A stretch of DNA of 64,000 bases from Halomonas gemina (GCF_023554995.1 NZ_JAMJPK010000006.1:124001-188000); one strand, 5' to 3'. Positions 26,827-35,525 are shown, counted from the first letter of the stretch. Program-made: numbers and translations. Notes: generated from the letters alone by a model not told the origin.

Positions 26827-28075
26827 GCGGTCGGCAGACGCGAGGCAGGCGACCGCGATGTCCCGTCGCCTGCTGCATCAGCAGCCGCTTGAGCGGTCCG
26901 AGCCGGTCGACGCCCGAGAGCCCCAGGTTGCGCGCCAGAGTCAGCGCCGGGTGGCGCGCCCCGAACAGCAGCCGGAAGCCGTCCATCAGCGCCAGCATGG
27001 CGGCATTGTCGCCGCGCCGCCGTCGGGCGTAGCGGCCCAGCAGCGCCGCATCCCCCGGGGAGAGCCCCCGCCGCCGGCCCGTGACCAGCTCCTCGGCGAG
27101 CACCGCCGCATCCATCAGCCCCAGGTTGACCCCCTGGCCCGCCAGGGGGTGGATGCTGTGCGCCGCGTCGCCCACCAGGGCGAAGCCCGGCAGCACGTAG
27201 CGCTCGGCATGGCGCTGGGTGAGCGGCACCGCCAGCGCACGGTCCGTCACCGTCACCTCGCCCAGCCGGTGGTCGATGGCGGCCGCCAGCTCCACGCCCA
27301 GCGCCTCCCCGGGCAGCGCCACCAGGCGCTCGGCCTCCTCCGGGGTGGTGGACCAGACGATGGAGCAGTGGCGGTCATCGCCTTCGATATGCAGCGGCAG
27401 GAAGGCCAGCGGTCCCGTGGGGAGGAAGACCTGGCGCGCCACGCCGCCATGGGCGAGGCGGGTACGCACCGTGGTGACCACGGCCACCTGGCCGGTATCG
27501 CGGGAGCGGACGCCGATGCCGGCCATCTCGCGCAGCGGTGACCGGGCCCCGTCGGCGGCCACCACCAGGGGGGCCGTCAGCCGGCCGCCATCCTCCAGCC
27601 GCACCGTTCGCCCGGCGTCGCCTTCCTCGAGCCCGGCTACCCGGGCGCCGAAGTACAGCTGGACGCCCGGCAGCTCGGCCAGGCACGCCTCCAGCGCCGC
27701 CAGGGTGACGTCGTTCTCGACGATATGCCCGAGCACCGGTACCCCGGCCTGCTCCGCGGAGAAGTTCACCTCGCCGCTGCCCTCGCCATCCCAGACCTGC
27801 ATGAAGCGGTAGGGGCTCACCCGGCGCGAGGCCATCCACGCCCAGGCCCCCAGCCCCTCCAGCAGCTGCCGCGATACCGGGGTCAGGGCGCTGACGCGCA
27901 TCGAGGGCGGTCCCTCGCCCACGGCGTCGTGGTCGAGCGGTGCCTCGCGGGCATCCAGCAGCGCCACCTCCAGCCCGGCCCGGCCCAGCAGGCAGGCCAG
28001 GGCCGTGCCCACCATGCCGCCGCCGACGATGATCACCTCTAACGGCGCCGGCGCGCGTCCCTGTTCTGCGCTCAT
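26804..28075 (-). CDS. ubiI: FAD-dependent ubiquinone hydroxylase UbiI (VisC)
   Basis: 423-residue UbiH/UbiF/VisC-family flavin monooxygenase. FAD motifs are IIVGGGMVGTALACLLG at the N-terminus, the LVVAADGARSPLR DG motif near 170, and LVGDAAHSIHPLAGQGVNLG near 300. LGHIVENDV and PTGPLAFLPL resemble UbiI, which hydroxylates C5 of the ubiquinone ring; distinction from UbiF is by similarity and position after ubiH. GAGGAG precedes the ATG. It is the last gene of ygfB-pepP-ubiH-ubiI. The last residues are Arg-rich and extend past the usual family end. Confidence 0.9.
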   Translation of the reverse strand: MSAEQGRAPAPLEVIIVGGGMVGTALACLLGRAGLEVALLDAREAPLDHDAVGEGPPSMRVSALTPVSRQLLEGLGAWAWMASRRVSPYRFMQVWDGEGSGEVNFSAEQAGVPVLGHIVENDVTLAALEACLAELPGVQLYFGARVAGLEEGDAGRTVRLEDGGRLTAPLVVAADGARSPLREMAGIGVRSRDTGQVAVVTTVRTRLAHGGVARQVFLPTGPLAFLPLHIEGDDRHCSIVWSTTPEEAERLVALPGEALGVELAAAIDHRLGEVTVTDRALAVPLTQRHAERYVLPGFALVGDAAHSIHPLAGQGVNLGLMDAAVLAEELVTGRRRGLSPGDAALLGRYARRRRGDNAAMLALMDGFRLLFGARHPALTLARNLGLSGVDRLGPLKRLLMQQATGHRGRLPRVCRPLSRRDAG

Positions 28076-28192
28076 GACCTCTGCTCCTCGTGATGGCCCC
28101 GATGGCCATGCTCTCTGTTCAGCGTGTCGATGCCCAATCTTCGCGCTCCTGTGTCTTTCCAGGCCTTGACGTTCCGGCGCCCAGTGTTCCGG

Positions 28193-28222
28193 CCGCTATC
28201 TTTCCAACCGCTATCTTTCCAA
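28193..28222. repeat. 15-bp perfect tandem duplication across the ubiH stop
   Basis: CCGCTATCTTTCCAA occurs twice in a row (28193-28207 and 28208-28222). The right copy contains the ubiH stop codon (28211-28213), so the left copy is a duplicated tail lying after the gene. Confidence 0.85.
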
Positions 28223-29428
28223 CCCCATGGCCCGGCGGGCCAGGTCGCGACGCAGCGGCCCCATCAGGTTCAGCCCCACCAGGCCGGCGCCGCGGGCATG
28301 GGAGAGCAGGGGAAGGTCGAGCCCGAACAGGCGGATCAGGCCGTCGCTGAAGCGGATGACATTGCCACGGTCGGCGTCCCGGCGCGCCTCGAAGTCCTGC
28401 AACACCGCCGGGCTCCCCGGGCGCTGGTCGCGCTGGCTGCCGGCCTCGATGGCCGCCACCAGGTCCATGACCCCGCGCAGCGCCAGGTTGAAGCCCTGGC
28501 CGGCCACCGGGTGCAGGGCATGGGCCGCATTGCCCAGCACCGCGAGCCCCGGACGAGCGGTCTCGCGGGCGGTGATCAGCGACAGCGGGTAGGCATGGCG
28601 ACGACCCACCCGCCGGAAGTGTCCGGCCCGGTCGCCGAAGGCCTGCTGCAGCTCGGCCAGGAAGTCCCCGTCGGAGAGGGCCAGGCGGCGTTCCTCCTCG
28701 CCGCGCGCGTGGGTCCAGACCAGCTCCATGGCCTGGCCCCGAAGCGGCAGCAGGGCGATGGGTCCCGCCGGCGTGAATCGCTCGTAGGCGACGCCCCCGT
28801 GGGGGCGGCTGACCTCGACGCTGGCGATCAGCGCCACCTGGTCATAGGGCCGCTCGCGGCTCTCGATCCCCAGCCGCTCCTTGAGCCCCGAGCGACCGCC
28901 ATCGGCGAGCACCGTCAGCTCGGCCTCCAGCGAACTGCCATCCGACAGCTGCAGCCGGTGCCCCTCGGCGGCGGGGTGAATCGCCTCGACCCTGGCCGGA
29001 CAGTGCCAGGCCAGCGGCAGCTCGCTCAGCCGGCCATGCAGCACTCGCCCCATCCAGGCATTGGGGATCACGTGGCCCAGCGCCTCGACGTCCAGCTCCG
29101 CGGCGCGCAGCCGCGTCACGCCCAGCCGGCCCCGCTCGCTGACGTGGATGGTGCGGATCGGAGCGGCCATCTCGGCCATGCGCTCCCAGACGCCCAGGCT
29201 CGCGAAGTGCCGGGCGGAGCCACCGGCGATGGCACTCGCCCGGGCATCGAAGCTGGGCTGCCAGGGCTCGGCCTGCTGCGGCGCCAGCGGTGCCGCCTCG
29301 ATCACCGCCACCCTGAGCCCCCTCCGCTCGACCAGCGCGGCCAGGGCGCAGCCGAGGCTGGCCCCCACCAGGCCGCCGCCGATGATGGCGATATCCACCT
29401 TCTCTTCCCGCATCGCCGTCATGGCCAT
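28211..29428 (-). CDS. ubiH: 2-octaprenyl-6-methoxyphenol hydroxylase
   Basis: 405-residue flavin monooxygenase for C1 hydroxylation in ubiquinone synthesis. FAD motifs: DIAIIGGGLVGASLGCAL, LTVLADGGRSGLKERLG, and LAVLGNAAHALHPVAGQGFN (Asn replacing Asp in the usual GDAAH, as in UbiH itself). The start is uncertain among three in-frame ATGs (29428, 29422, 29413); none has a good ribosome-binding site, and 29413 (MREEKVDIAII) gives the most typical N-terminus. It lies between pepP and ubiI. The following 135-bp gap shows only the tandem duplication. Confidence 0.93.
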   Translation of the reverse strand: MAMTAMREEKVDIAIIGGGLVGASLGCALAALVERRGLRVAVIEAAPLAPQQAEPWQPSFDARASAIAGGSARHFASLGVWERMAEMAAPIRTIHVSERGRLGVTRLRAAELDVEALGHVIPNAWMGRVLHGRLSELPLAWHCPARVEAIHPAAEGHRLQLSDGSSLEAELTVLADGGRSGLKERLGIESRERPYDQVALIASVEVSRPHGGVAYERFTPAGPIALLPLRGQAMELVWTHARGEEERRLALSDGDFLAELQQAFGDRAGHFRRVGRRHAYPLSLITARETARPGLAVLGNAAHALHPVAGQGFNLALRGVMDLVAAIEAGSQRDQRPGSPAVLQDFEARRDADRGNVIRFSDGLIRLFGLDLPLLSHARGAGLVGLNLMGPLRRDLARRAMGLER

Positions 29429-29487
29429 AGCCCGGCTATTTCATAACGTACATTACATAAAGGCATTTCCTGACACTCCTAGGCTGG

Positions 29488-30825
29488 TCAATTCCTGTCC
29501 ATCAGGGCTTCGATATCTGCCGCCCGCTTGGGGACATCCGCGGTCAGCACCTCGTGGCCATCGGGAGTCACCACCACGTCATCCTCGATGCGGATGCCCT
29601 GGCCGCGGAAGGCCTCGGGCAGGTCGTCGTCGGCCGGCACGTAGAGGCCGGGCTCCACGGTGAGCACCATGCCGGGCAGCAGGGCACGGGGCTGGCCCTC
29701 GTGGCGGTAGGCACCCACGTCATGCACGTCGAGTCCCAGCCAGTGGGAGGTCGAGTGCAGGTAGAAGCGCTTGTAGCTGCCATCATCGATGCGCGCCTGG
29801 ACGTCGCCCTCCAGCAGCCCGAGTTGGACGAGACCGGCGGTGAGGTCGTGCACCACGCCCTCGTGGATCGTCGCCAGGGTGACGCCGGGGCGGACCGCGG
29901 CGACGGCGCGCTCCTGAGCGTCCAGCACCACCTCGTAGAGGGCACGCTGGGCCTCGGTGAAGCGGCCGTTGACCGGGAAGGTACGGGTGATGTCGCCGGC
30001 ATAGAGATCGAACTCGGCACCGGCATCGATCAGCACCAGAGCGCCATCCTCCAGGGGGGCGTGGTTCTCGATGTAGTGCAGCACACAGGCATTGATGCCG
30101 CCACCGACGATGCTGGCGTAGGCCGGGCCGCTACCCCCCTGCCAGCGGAACTCGTGCTCGAGCTCGGCCTGCAGCTGCCGCTCCATTAGCCCCGGGCGAG
30201 CCGTGCGCATGGCCCGCACATGGGCCCGGGCGGAGATCGCCCCGGCATGGCGCATCAGGGCCAGCTCCGCCTCGCTCTTGCGAAGGCGCTGCTCGTGGAT
30301 CAGTTCGCTGACGTCGGCGAAGGCCGATGGCGCCACCGCCCCACGACGGGCGCGGCCGGCCAGCTCGCCGCGCACCTCCTCGGCGAGTGCCAGGGCCTCG
30401 GCATCGCCCAGCGGAAGGTAGAGCGCCTGACGTCCGTCGAGCAGCTCGGCCAGCCGCGCCTCGCGCTCGGCATTCTCGAAGGCCTCGCCGACGCCATGCT
30501 CACGCACGGCGCCCTCGGCGCCCAGGCGGATACCGGTCCAGGCTTCCAGGGTCGGGTCACGGTCCTGGCAGAACAGCACGCTCTCGCCGGCCTCGCGGCC
30601 GGGCAGCAACAGCAGCAGGGCCTCCGGTTCGGGAAAACCGGTCAGGTAGTGGAAGTCGCTGTCCTGGCGGAAGGGGAACTCGCTGTCCCGCGAGCGGGTA
30701 ACGAGTGCCGCACCGGGCAGCAGCACGGCACTGCCGGCGGGCAGCCGATCCATCAGCGCCCGGCGGCGGGCGCGATACTCGTCATTGGTGATCGGGGCGG
30801 GGCGGGGCAGGGTTTCGGGGTGCAT
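29488..30825 (-). CDS. pepP: Xaa-Pro aminopeptidase P
   Basis: Removes N-terminal residues preceding proline. 445 residues with an N-terminal creatinase-like domain (about 1-175) and the pita-bread metal domain. Dimetal ligands are in DAGAEFDLYAGDITRTFP (two Asp), HWLGLDVHD (His), LTVEPGLYV (Glu) and GIRIEDDVVV (Glu). It lies between ygfB and ubiH, a conserved order. The 59-bp gap to ubiH is AT-richer than its surroundings and may hold a weak internal promoter. Confidence 0.96.
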   Translation of the reverse strand: MHPETLPRPAPITNDEYRARRRALMDRLPAGSAVLLPGAALVTRSRDSEFPFRQDSDFHYLTGFPEPEALLLLLPGREAGESVLFCQDRDPTLEAWTGIRLGAEGAVREHGVGEAFENAEREARLAELLDGRQALYLPLGDAEALALAEEVRGELAGRARRGAVAPSAFADVSELIHEQRLRKSEAELALMRHAGAISARAHVRAMRTARPGLMERQLQAELEHEFRWQGGSGPAYASIVGGGINACVLHYIENHAPLEDGALVLIDAGAEFDLYAGDITRTFPVNGRFTEAQRALYEVVLDAQERAVAAVRPGVTLATIHEGVVHDLTAGLVQLGLLEGDVQARIDDGSYKRFYLHSTSHWLGLDVHDVGAYRHEGQPRALLPGMVLTVEPGLYVPADDDLPEAFRGQGIRIEDDVVVTPDGHEVLTADVPKRAADIEALMDRN

Positions 30826-30861
30826 CGCGGCTCCTGGAAGGGTGGGGTTCTCTGATCGGCC

Positions 30862-31440
30862 TCAGTGGCGGGTAGGCTCGTCGACCTGCTCGACCTGGGG
30901 CTTACCGGGGTGCTGCTCGGTATAGAGCAGCATGGCGGCCATCCGCGCGTGCTCGGTGAGGGCGAAGAGGTCATTCTCGTTCTCCGGGTTTTCCTCGATA
31001 TCGGTCTCGATACTCGTCAGGCCCTGGAGGTCCTCGAGGGCCTCGCGCAGGGCCGGCGACCAGGCACGACAAGGCTCCTCGCCGGCATCGGCCACCACCT
31101 CGAGGAAGCCCAGCGTCCACTCCTGCAGGCCCAGGGCGCGCTCGGCCAGGGAGAAAAGCTCGTCCGGCAGCAGGGGCTCGAAGTTGAGCTCGGCGGCGGA
31201 GAGGGCCTCGAGGGTCTGGCGGCGCCAGCCCAGCAGCCGTTCGGCACTGGGCTCGTCGCGGGGCTGGTCGACGCCGAGGCTCAGGCAGACCTCTTCCAGC
31301 CAGGCCTCGGGGGTCAGGTCATGCAGCGCGAGTTCGGCGCACAATCGCCCGTCGAGGAAGGCCGGCGACTGCATGCTGCCGTGGAGCAGGAAGGTGTCGG
31401 CAATGGTCGAGAAGTCCTGGCGTTCGTTGATCAGTGACAT
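30862..31440 (-). CDS. ygfB: UPF0149 family protein YgfB
   Basis: 192-residue all-helical UPF0149 protein. Recognisable from SPAFLDGRLCAELALHD, WTLGFLEVVAD and the acidic C-terminal third (ETDIEENPENENDLFALTEH). In Pseudomonas YgfB has been linked to beta-lactam resistance through the AlpA antitermination pathway; whether that applies here is unknown. The ATG at 31440 was chosen because upstream in-frame codons lie in the divergent zapA promoter. It is the first gene of ygfB-pepP-ubiH-ubiI. Confidence 0.94.
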   Translation of the reverse strand: MSLINERQDFSTIADTFLLHGSMQSPAFLDGRLCAELALHDLTPEAWLEEVCLSLGVDQPRDEPSAERLLGWRRQTLEALSAAELNFEPLLPDELFSLAERALGLQEWTLGFLEVVADAGEEPCRAWSPALREALEDLQGLTSIETDIEENPENENDLFALTEHARMAAMLLYTEQHPGKPQVEQVDEPTRH

Positions 31441-31472
31441 GGCAAGATCCGCTGGTGGGGCCGCCGGGCGCG

Positions 31473-31502
31473 TTGACCGCCCGCAAACGGCTCTCTTATA
31501 GT
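31473..31502 (+). promoter_or_regulatory. zapA promoter
   Basis: TTGACC (31473-31478), 18 bp, TATAGT (31497-31502), a strong sigma-70 match. The start point near 31509 gives a leader of about 93 nt before zapA. Confidence 0.72.
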
Positions 31503-31601
31503 GACTGGCGTTCAATCTGTGGCCTCGATGTTAACGCATCGGCTCCCCATGACGCGCACCCGGCGTGCGCCACCTTCCTCTGGCCCTTAGCGGAGCCCGC
31601 C

Positions 31602-31901
31602 ATGACCGAGCCCAAGCGGCCCACCACCGAGATCACCCTCCTGGAGCGCAGCTATGCCATCGCCTGCCCGCCGGAGGAGCAAGACAAGCTCGAGCGGGCT
31701 GCCCGCTACCTCGACCGCGCCATGCAGGGCATCCACTCCCGTGGCCGGGTGATCGACCGCGAGAAGATCGCCATCATGGCGGCCCTCAACATCGCCCACG
31801 AGCTGCTCGAGGCCCTGGATGACCAGCGGGCCGGCGAGCAGAGCCTCAACGAGCTCAACGCCCGCCTGGAGAAGGCGCTGGACGACATGCCCGAGCGCTG
31901 A
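31602..31901 (+). CDS. zapA: Cell division protein ZapA
   Basis: 99-residue FtsZ-ring stabiliser. The N-terminal globular domain ends about residue 50 (ITLLERSYAIACPPEEQDKL, then LDRAMQGIHSRG), and the C-terminal helix (about 55-99) is a coiled-coil dimerisation segment with EKIAIMAALNIAHELL. CGGAG precedes the ATG at 31602. It is followed by 6S RNA and fau, the same order as in E. coli and Pseudomonas. Confidence 0.95.
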   Translation: MTEPKRPTTEITLLERSYAIACPPEEQDKLERAARYLDRAMQGIHSRGRVIDREKIAIMAALNIAHELLEALDDQRAGEQSLNELNARLEKALDDMPER

Positions 31902-31919
31902 GCCGGCGCAATCATCCCT

Positions 31920-31947
31920 TTGGCCCCGCCCGAGCCTCTGATAGGAT
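31920..31947 (+). promoter_or_regulatory. ssrS: Putative 6S RNA promoter
   Basis: TTGGCC (31920-31925), 16 bp, TAGGAT (31942-31947), placed so that transcription would begin at about the 6S RNA 5' end. Confidence 0.5.
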
Positions 31948-31951
31948 GAAG

Positions 31952-32138
31952 ATGTTCCCTGGGGTGTTTGCCAGTCGTTATCGTCCCTCGAGCCTATGCG
32001 CAGTACCCAGGGGGCCAAATGCTAGCCGGACCCGTGTGCATGTCCGTGCGTCGGAAAGCCTGACGGTTCGGCTGCGGCCACCCACCTTGAACCACTGGGT
32101 TCAAGGGCCAGAACGACAGCGGCACTCTGGGGAACCCT
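31952..32138 (+). ncRNA. ssrS: 6S RNA
   Basis: About 187 nt between zapA and fau, the standard gammaproteobacterial location (E. coli 6S is 184 nt). The terminal stem pairs TTCCCTGGGGTG (from 31955) with CACTCTGGGGAA (to 32134) using G-U pairs. The highly conserved 3' hairpin CCTTGAACC-ACT-GGGTTCAAGG is present, as are the GTCCCTCGAGCC segment of the 5' arm and a GACCCGTGTGCATGTCC region opposite. 6S RNA mimics an open promoter and sequesters sigma-70 RNA polymerase in stationary phase. Ends are approximate. Confidence 0.93.
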
Positions 32139-32146
32139 CATCCGAC

Positions 32147-32779
32147 ATGAACCACATGCAGGATACCGCCGCCGCCCCTCCGACCGACGACGCCCGTCGC
32201 CGGCTGAGACGTGAATTGCGTCTTCGCAGGCGCGAACTGAGCGCCGACGCCCGCCGTGACGCCGCAGAACGGCTCTGCCGACACCTCCGCCAGCTGCCCG
32301 AGATCCAGCGTGCCCATCGCGTGGCCCTCTACCTGCCCAATGACGGCGAAATCGATCCCACTCCGCTGATCCCCTGGCTCGAGCGCCGCGGCACCCGCGT
32401 ACACTTGCCGGTTCTCAAGCCGCTCTCCCGCAACCAGCTGTGGTTCGTGCATTACCATTCGGGGACGCCCATGGTGGCCAACCGCTTCGGCATCCCGGAG
32501 CCCGAGGCCCGCCACGGGGCGCATCGTGCACGGCGCACGCCGGCCTGGGCCCTCGATGTGATCCTGCTGCCGCTGGTGGGCTTCGACGCCCAGGGGCAGC
32601 GGATGGGCATGGGCGGCGGCTTCTACGACCGCACCCTGGCCTTCACCCGTCGACCGGGACCGCGCCCTCGGCTGATCGGCCTGGCCCACGACTGCCAGCG
32701 TGTCGAACGCCTACCCGCCGCGCCCTGGGACGTGCCGCTGGACGCCATCGTCAGCGACGCCCGGGTGATTCGCCCCTGA
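32147..32779 (+). CDS. fau: 5-formyltetrahydrofolate cyclo-ligase
   Basis: Converts 5-formyl-THF to 5,10-methenyl-THF with ATP. 210 residues: RRELRLRRRELSADAR near the N-terminus (ATP/folate loop), RVALYLPNDGEIDPTPL, and the signature LVGFDAQGQRMGMGGGFYDRTL. The ATG at 32147 lies about 9 nt after the 6S RNA 3' end, so expression is probably from the zapA-6S transcript, as in E. coli. A second ATG at 32156 is possible. There is no clear ribosome-binding site of its own. Confidence 0.95.
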   Translation: MNHMQDTAAAPPTDDARRRLRRELRLRRRELSADARRDAAERLCRHLRQLPEIQRAHRVALYLPNDGEIDPTPLIPWLERRGTRVHLPVLKPLSRNQLWFVHYHSGTPMVANRFGIPEPEARHGAHRARRTPAWALDVILLPLVGFDAQGQRMGMGGGFYDRTLAFTRRPGPRPRLIGLAHDCQRVERLPAAPWDVPLDAIVSDARVIRP

Positions 32780-32798
32780 AAGACCCCGCTGCACGAAC

Positions 32799-32832
32799 GA
32801 CGAAGGCCGATGCAGATGCATCGGCCTTCGTC
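32799..32832. terminator. Perfect 16-bp hairpin downstream of fau
   Basis: GACGAAGGCCGATGCA pairs perfectly with TGCATCGGCCTTCGTC across a 2-nt loop. It lies 20 bp after the fau stop and 48 bp past the stop of the facing small gene. No T-run follows on either strand, so the terminator call rests on position and stem stability. Confidence 0.5.
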
Positions 32833-32879
32833 ATCAGGCGGTTCCGGTCGTGGTGCTCTCCACCCGGCCTGAGGGGGAT

Positions 32880-32975
32880 TCAGCCACCCGCCAGCGCCTG
32901 GGCATAGCCGGTCGCCACGACCCCGATGCCGAATACCAGCACCAGTGCCATGACCAGATCGGGCTTGCGCTTCAT
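32880..32975 (-). CDS. Small single-span membrane peptide, 31 residues
   Basis: Starts at the ATG at 32975 with GGAG 7 nt upstream and ends at 32880. The peptide is MKRKPD, then one hydrophobic helix (about residues 7-24, LVMALVLVFGIGVVATGY), then AQALAGG: a basic cytoplasmic end and a membrane anchor. A good promoter lies upstream (TTGTCA 33082-33087, 18 bp, TATAGT 33058-33063), giving a leader of about 75 nt. No function is known to me. Promoter, ribosome-binding site and hydrophobic pattern together support a real gene. Confidence 0.66.
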   Translation of the reverse strand: MKRKPDLVMALVLVFGIGVVATGYAQALAGG

Positions 32976-33057
32976 TGTCGACTCCATGGGAGGCAGGACC
33001 GCGAGGGTCGTTGTGGATATTGTTCTCGGGTCACCGCGAGGGAGCGATGACGCCGTG

Positions 33058-33087
33058 ACTATAGGGCCTGATGCCTGCGTATGACAA
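33058..33087 (-). promoter_or_regulatory. Promoter of the 31-residue membrane peptide gene
   Basis: On the minus strand TTGTCA (33082-33087), 18 bp, TATAGT (33058-33063): five of six and five of six consensus bases. The rest of 32976-33182 is moderately AT-rich (a TTTAAA stretch near 33112) with no other gene seen. Confidence 0.6.
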
Positions 33088-33182
33088 CCAGCATACTTAG
33101 GGTGTTACATATTTAAACACTCGGCATTGCCCGGCTCCGCGGTGAGTCAGCGCTTACTCGGTGCTTCGAGGATGGCCCGACG

Positions 33183-34697
33183 TCAGGCCATGAAGAGCCG
33201 GTAGGCCGGGTTATCGCTCTCCTTCCAGTAGCGATAGCCGATGTCGTCGAAGTACTCCTCGACGTGGGTGCGATCACCATTGGGGACCTGCATGCCCACC
33301 AGCACCCGACCATAAGCGGCCCCGTGGTTGCGGTAGTGGAACAGCGAGATGTTCCAGTCGTGGGGCAGGTGGGTGAGGAAGTTCATCAACGCCCCGGGTC
33401 GCTCCGGGAACTCGAAGCGGTAGACCTCCTCGTCGAAGTGCTCCTTCGGCCGACCGCCCCCCAGGTGGCGGATATGCAGCTTGGCCAGCTCGTTGTCGGT
33501 GAGGTCCTCCACCGGGTAGCCGGCCCCACGGAGCTTGTCGATCACCGCCTGGCGGTCCTCGCCACCGGGCTTCACCTGGACGCCGACGAAGATATGGGCC
33601 TTCTCCGGATCCGCGTAGCGGTAGTTGAACTCGGTGACCATCCGCTTGCCGATGGTGCGGCAGAACTTCTTGAAGCTGCCGGGCCGCTCGGGGATGGTCA
33701 CGGCGAGGATCGCCTCGCGCTGCTCACCCAGTTCGGTACGCTCGGCGATGTGCTGCAGGCGGTCGAAGTTGGTGTTGGCCCCGGAGTTGATGCAGACCAG
33801 CGTCTGGTGCTCGGCCCCGGTCTGCTGGATGTACTTCTTGAGGCCCGCCAGCGAGAGCGCCCCGGAGGTCTCGGAGACCGCCCGGGTGTCCTCGAAGATG
33901 TCTTTCACCGCGGCACACATCTCGTCGGTGTTGACGGTGATGACGTCGTCGATCAGGTCGCGCAGGATCGAGAAGGGCACCTCGCCGACCTGCGCCACGG
34001 CCACGCCCTCGGCGAAGACCCCCACCTGGTCCAGCACCACGCGCTCCCCGGCGGCCAGCGCCGCCTTGAGGCAGGCGCTGTCCTCGGACTCAACCCCGAT
34101 CACCTTGATCTCGGGCCGCAGGTACTTGATGTAGGCCGCCATGCCGGCGATCAGGCCACCGCCCCCTACCGGCACGAAGATGGCATCGATCGGCCCGCCA
34201 TGCTGGCGCAGGATCTCCACGGCGATGGTGCCCTGGCCGGCGATGACATCAATATCGTCGAAGGGCGGGATATAGGTGTAGCCGTGCTCGGCGATCAGCT
34301 CCTGGGCATGGGCCGCCGCCTCGGCGAAGGCATCGCCCTTGAGCACCACCTTGGCGCCGCGCGCCCGCACCGCCTGGACCTTGATCTCCGGCGTGATGCG
34401 CGGCATCACGATCACCGCCTTGACGCCCATCAGCTTGGCCGCCATGGCCAGCCCCTGAGCATGGTTGCCGGCAGACGCCGCGATCACGCCCTGGGCCTTC
34501 TGCGCCTCGCTGAGCTGGGCCATCTTGTTGTAGGCGCCGCGAATCTTGAAGGAGTAGACCGGCTGCAGGTCCTCGCGCTTGATCAGAATGGTGTTGTTGA
34601 AGCGACGGGAGAGGAAGGGGGCCGGGGAGATGGGGGTTTCCCGGGCGGCCTCGTAGACCCGGGCCTGGAGAATCTTCTTGACGGTAGCTTCGAGCAT
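33183..34697 (-). CDS. ilvA: Threonine dehydratase (biosynthetic)
   Basis: PLP enzyme turning threonine into 2-oxobutyrate for isoleucine synthesis. 504 residues. The Schiff-base lysine is K51 in YSFKIRGAY, the phosphate-binding Gly loop is PVGGGGLIAG near 185, and SAGNHAQG is the Asn-containing motif. Two ACT-like regulatory domains fill about 330-504 (ILAVTIPERPGSFKKF and YRFEFPERPGALMNFL), the long form inhibited by isoleucine in E. coli. The ATG at 34697 was chosen; longer read-through is unrelated. It is divergent from rpiA, as in many relatives. Confidence 0.98.
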   Translation of the reverse strand: MLEATVKKILQARVYEAARETPISPAPFLSRRFNNTILIKREDLQPVYSFKIRGAYNKMAQLSEAQKAQGVIAASAGNHAQGLAMAAKLMGVKAVIVMPRITPEIKVQAVRARGAKVVLKGDAFAEAAAHAQELIAEHGYTYIPPFDDIDVIAGQGTIAVEILRQHGGPIDAIFVPVGGGGLIAGMAAYIKYLRPEIKVIGVESEDSACLKAALAAGERVVLDQVGVFAEGVAVAQVGEVPFSILRDLIDDVITVNTDEMCAAVKDIFEDTRAVSETSGALSLAGLKKYIQQTGAEHQTLVCINSGANTNFDRLQHIAERTELGEQREAILAVTIPERPGSFKKFCRTIGKRMVTEFNYRYADPEKAHIFVGVQVKPGGEDRQAVIDKLRGAGYPVEDLTDNELAKLHIRHLGGGRPKEHFDEEVYRFEFPERPGALMNFLTHLPHDWNISLFHYRNHGAAYGRVLVGMQVPNGDRTHVEEYFDDIGYRYWKESDNPAYRLFMA

Positions 34698-34806
34698 CCT
34701 GATATCCCAGAAGTGACGCGAGGGGCGCCGTGAGCGGCGCCGCGAGGAATCCTTATTGGTAGCATTGCGACGGCCATGGCGTCCAGCACCCGCCACCGGC
34801 ATCGCC

Positions 34807-34812
34807 TATAAT
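34807..34812 (+). promoter_or_regulatory. rpiA -10 element
   Basis: A consensus TATAAT 38 bp upstream of the rpiA ATG. No convincing -35 hexamer was found at 16-18 bp. Confidence 0.5.
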
Positions 34813-34850
34813 GGCGCGGCATTCGCCATCCACCCGACAGCGAGCACGAC

Positions 34851-35525
34851 ATGACCCAGGACGAACTCAAGGACGCCGTGGCCGCCACCGCCATCGACGA
34901 GATCCGCCCCCGCCTCGAGCGCGACACCATCCTCGGCATCGGCACCGGCTCCACCGCCGACCGCTTCATCGATCGGCTGGCGGCCCTGCGCCATGACTTC
35001 CGCGGCGCCGTGGCCAGCTCCGATGCCAGCGCCGCGCGCCTGCGCGGCCATGGCATCGAGCTCTTCGAGCTCAACGAAGCCGGCAGCGTGCCCTTCTACA
35101 TCGATGGTGCCGACGAAGTGAACGCTCACCTCCAGATGATCAAGGGGGGCGGTGCGGCCCTGACCCGGGAGAAGATCGTCGCCGCCTGCGCCGAGCGCTT
35201 CATCTGCATCGCCGACGCCTCCAAGAGGGTCGAGCGGCTGGGACACTTCCCGCTGCCGGTGGAGGTGATCCCCATGGCTCGCTCCTACGTGGCCCGGGAG
35301 CTGGTCAAGCTGGGGGCCGATCCGGTCTATCGCCAGGGAGTGGTCACCGACAACGGCAACCAGATCATCGACTGCTTCGAGTTCATGATCGATGACCCGG
35401 TGGCCATGGAGGCACGGCTCAATGCCATCGTTGGCGTGGTCACCAACGGACTGTTCGCGGCGCGCGGTGCCGATGTGCTGCTGCTGGGCACCGAGCAGGG
35501 CGTGGAGCGCCTGCTGCCCGCCTGA
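34851..35525 (+). CDS. rpiA: Ribose-5-phosphate isomerase A
   Basis: Interconverts ribose-5-phosphate and ribulose-5-phosphate in the pentose phosphate pathway. 224 residues. Conserved segments are [13 protein letters not shown] (phosphate loop), YIDGADEVN (catalytic Asp), [15 protein letters not shown] and the C-terminal DNGNQIIDC. Length and motifs are standard. It is convergent with waaA, with 22 bp between stops. Confidence 0.98.
   Translation: MTQDELKDAVAATAIDEIRPRLERDTILGIGTGSTADRFIDRLAALRHDFRGAVASSDASAARLRGHGIELFELNEAGSVPFYIDGADEVNAHLQMIKGGGAALTREKIVAACAERFICIADASKRVERLGHFPLPVEVIPMARSYVARELVKLGADPVYRQGVVTDNGNQIIDCFEFMIDDPVAMEARLNAIVGVVTNGLFAARGADVLLLGTEQGVERLLPA

Noticed and set aside
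33142-33157. GAGTCAGCGCTTACTC considered as a fifth copy of the core-locus palindrome
   Set aside because: Its centre (AGCGCT) and arm sequence differ from the GAAGTGA/TCACTTC family; resemblance is superficial.
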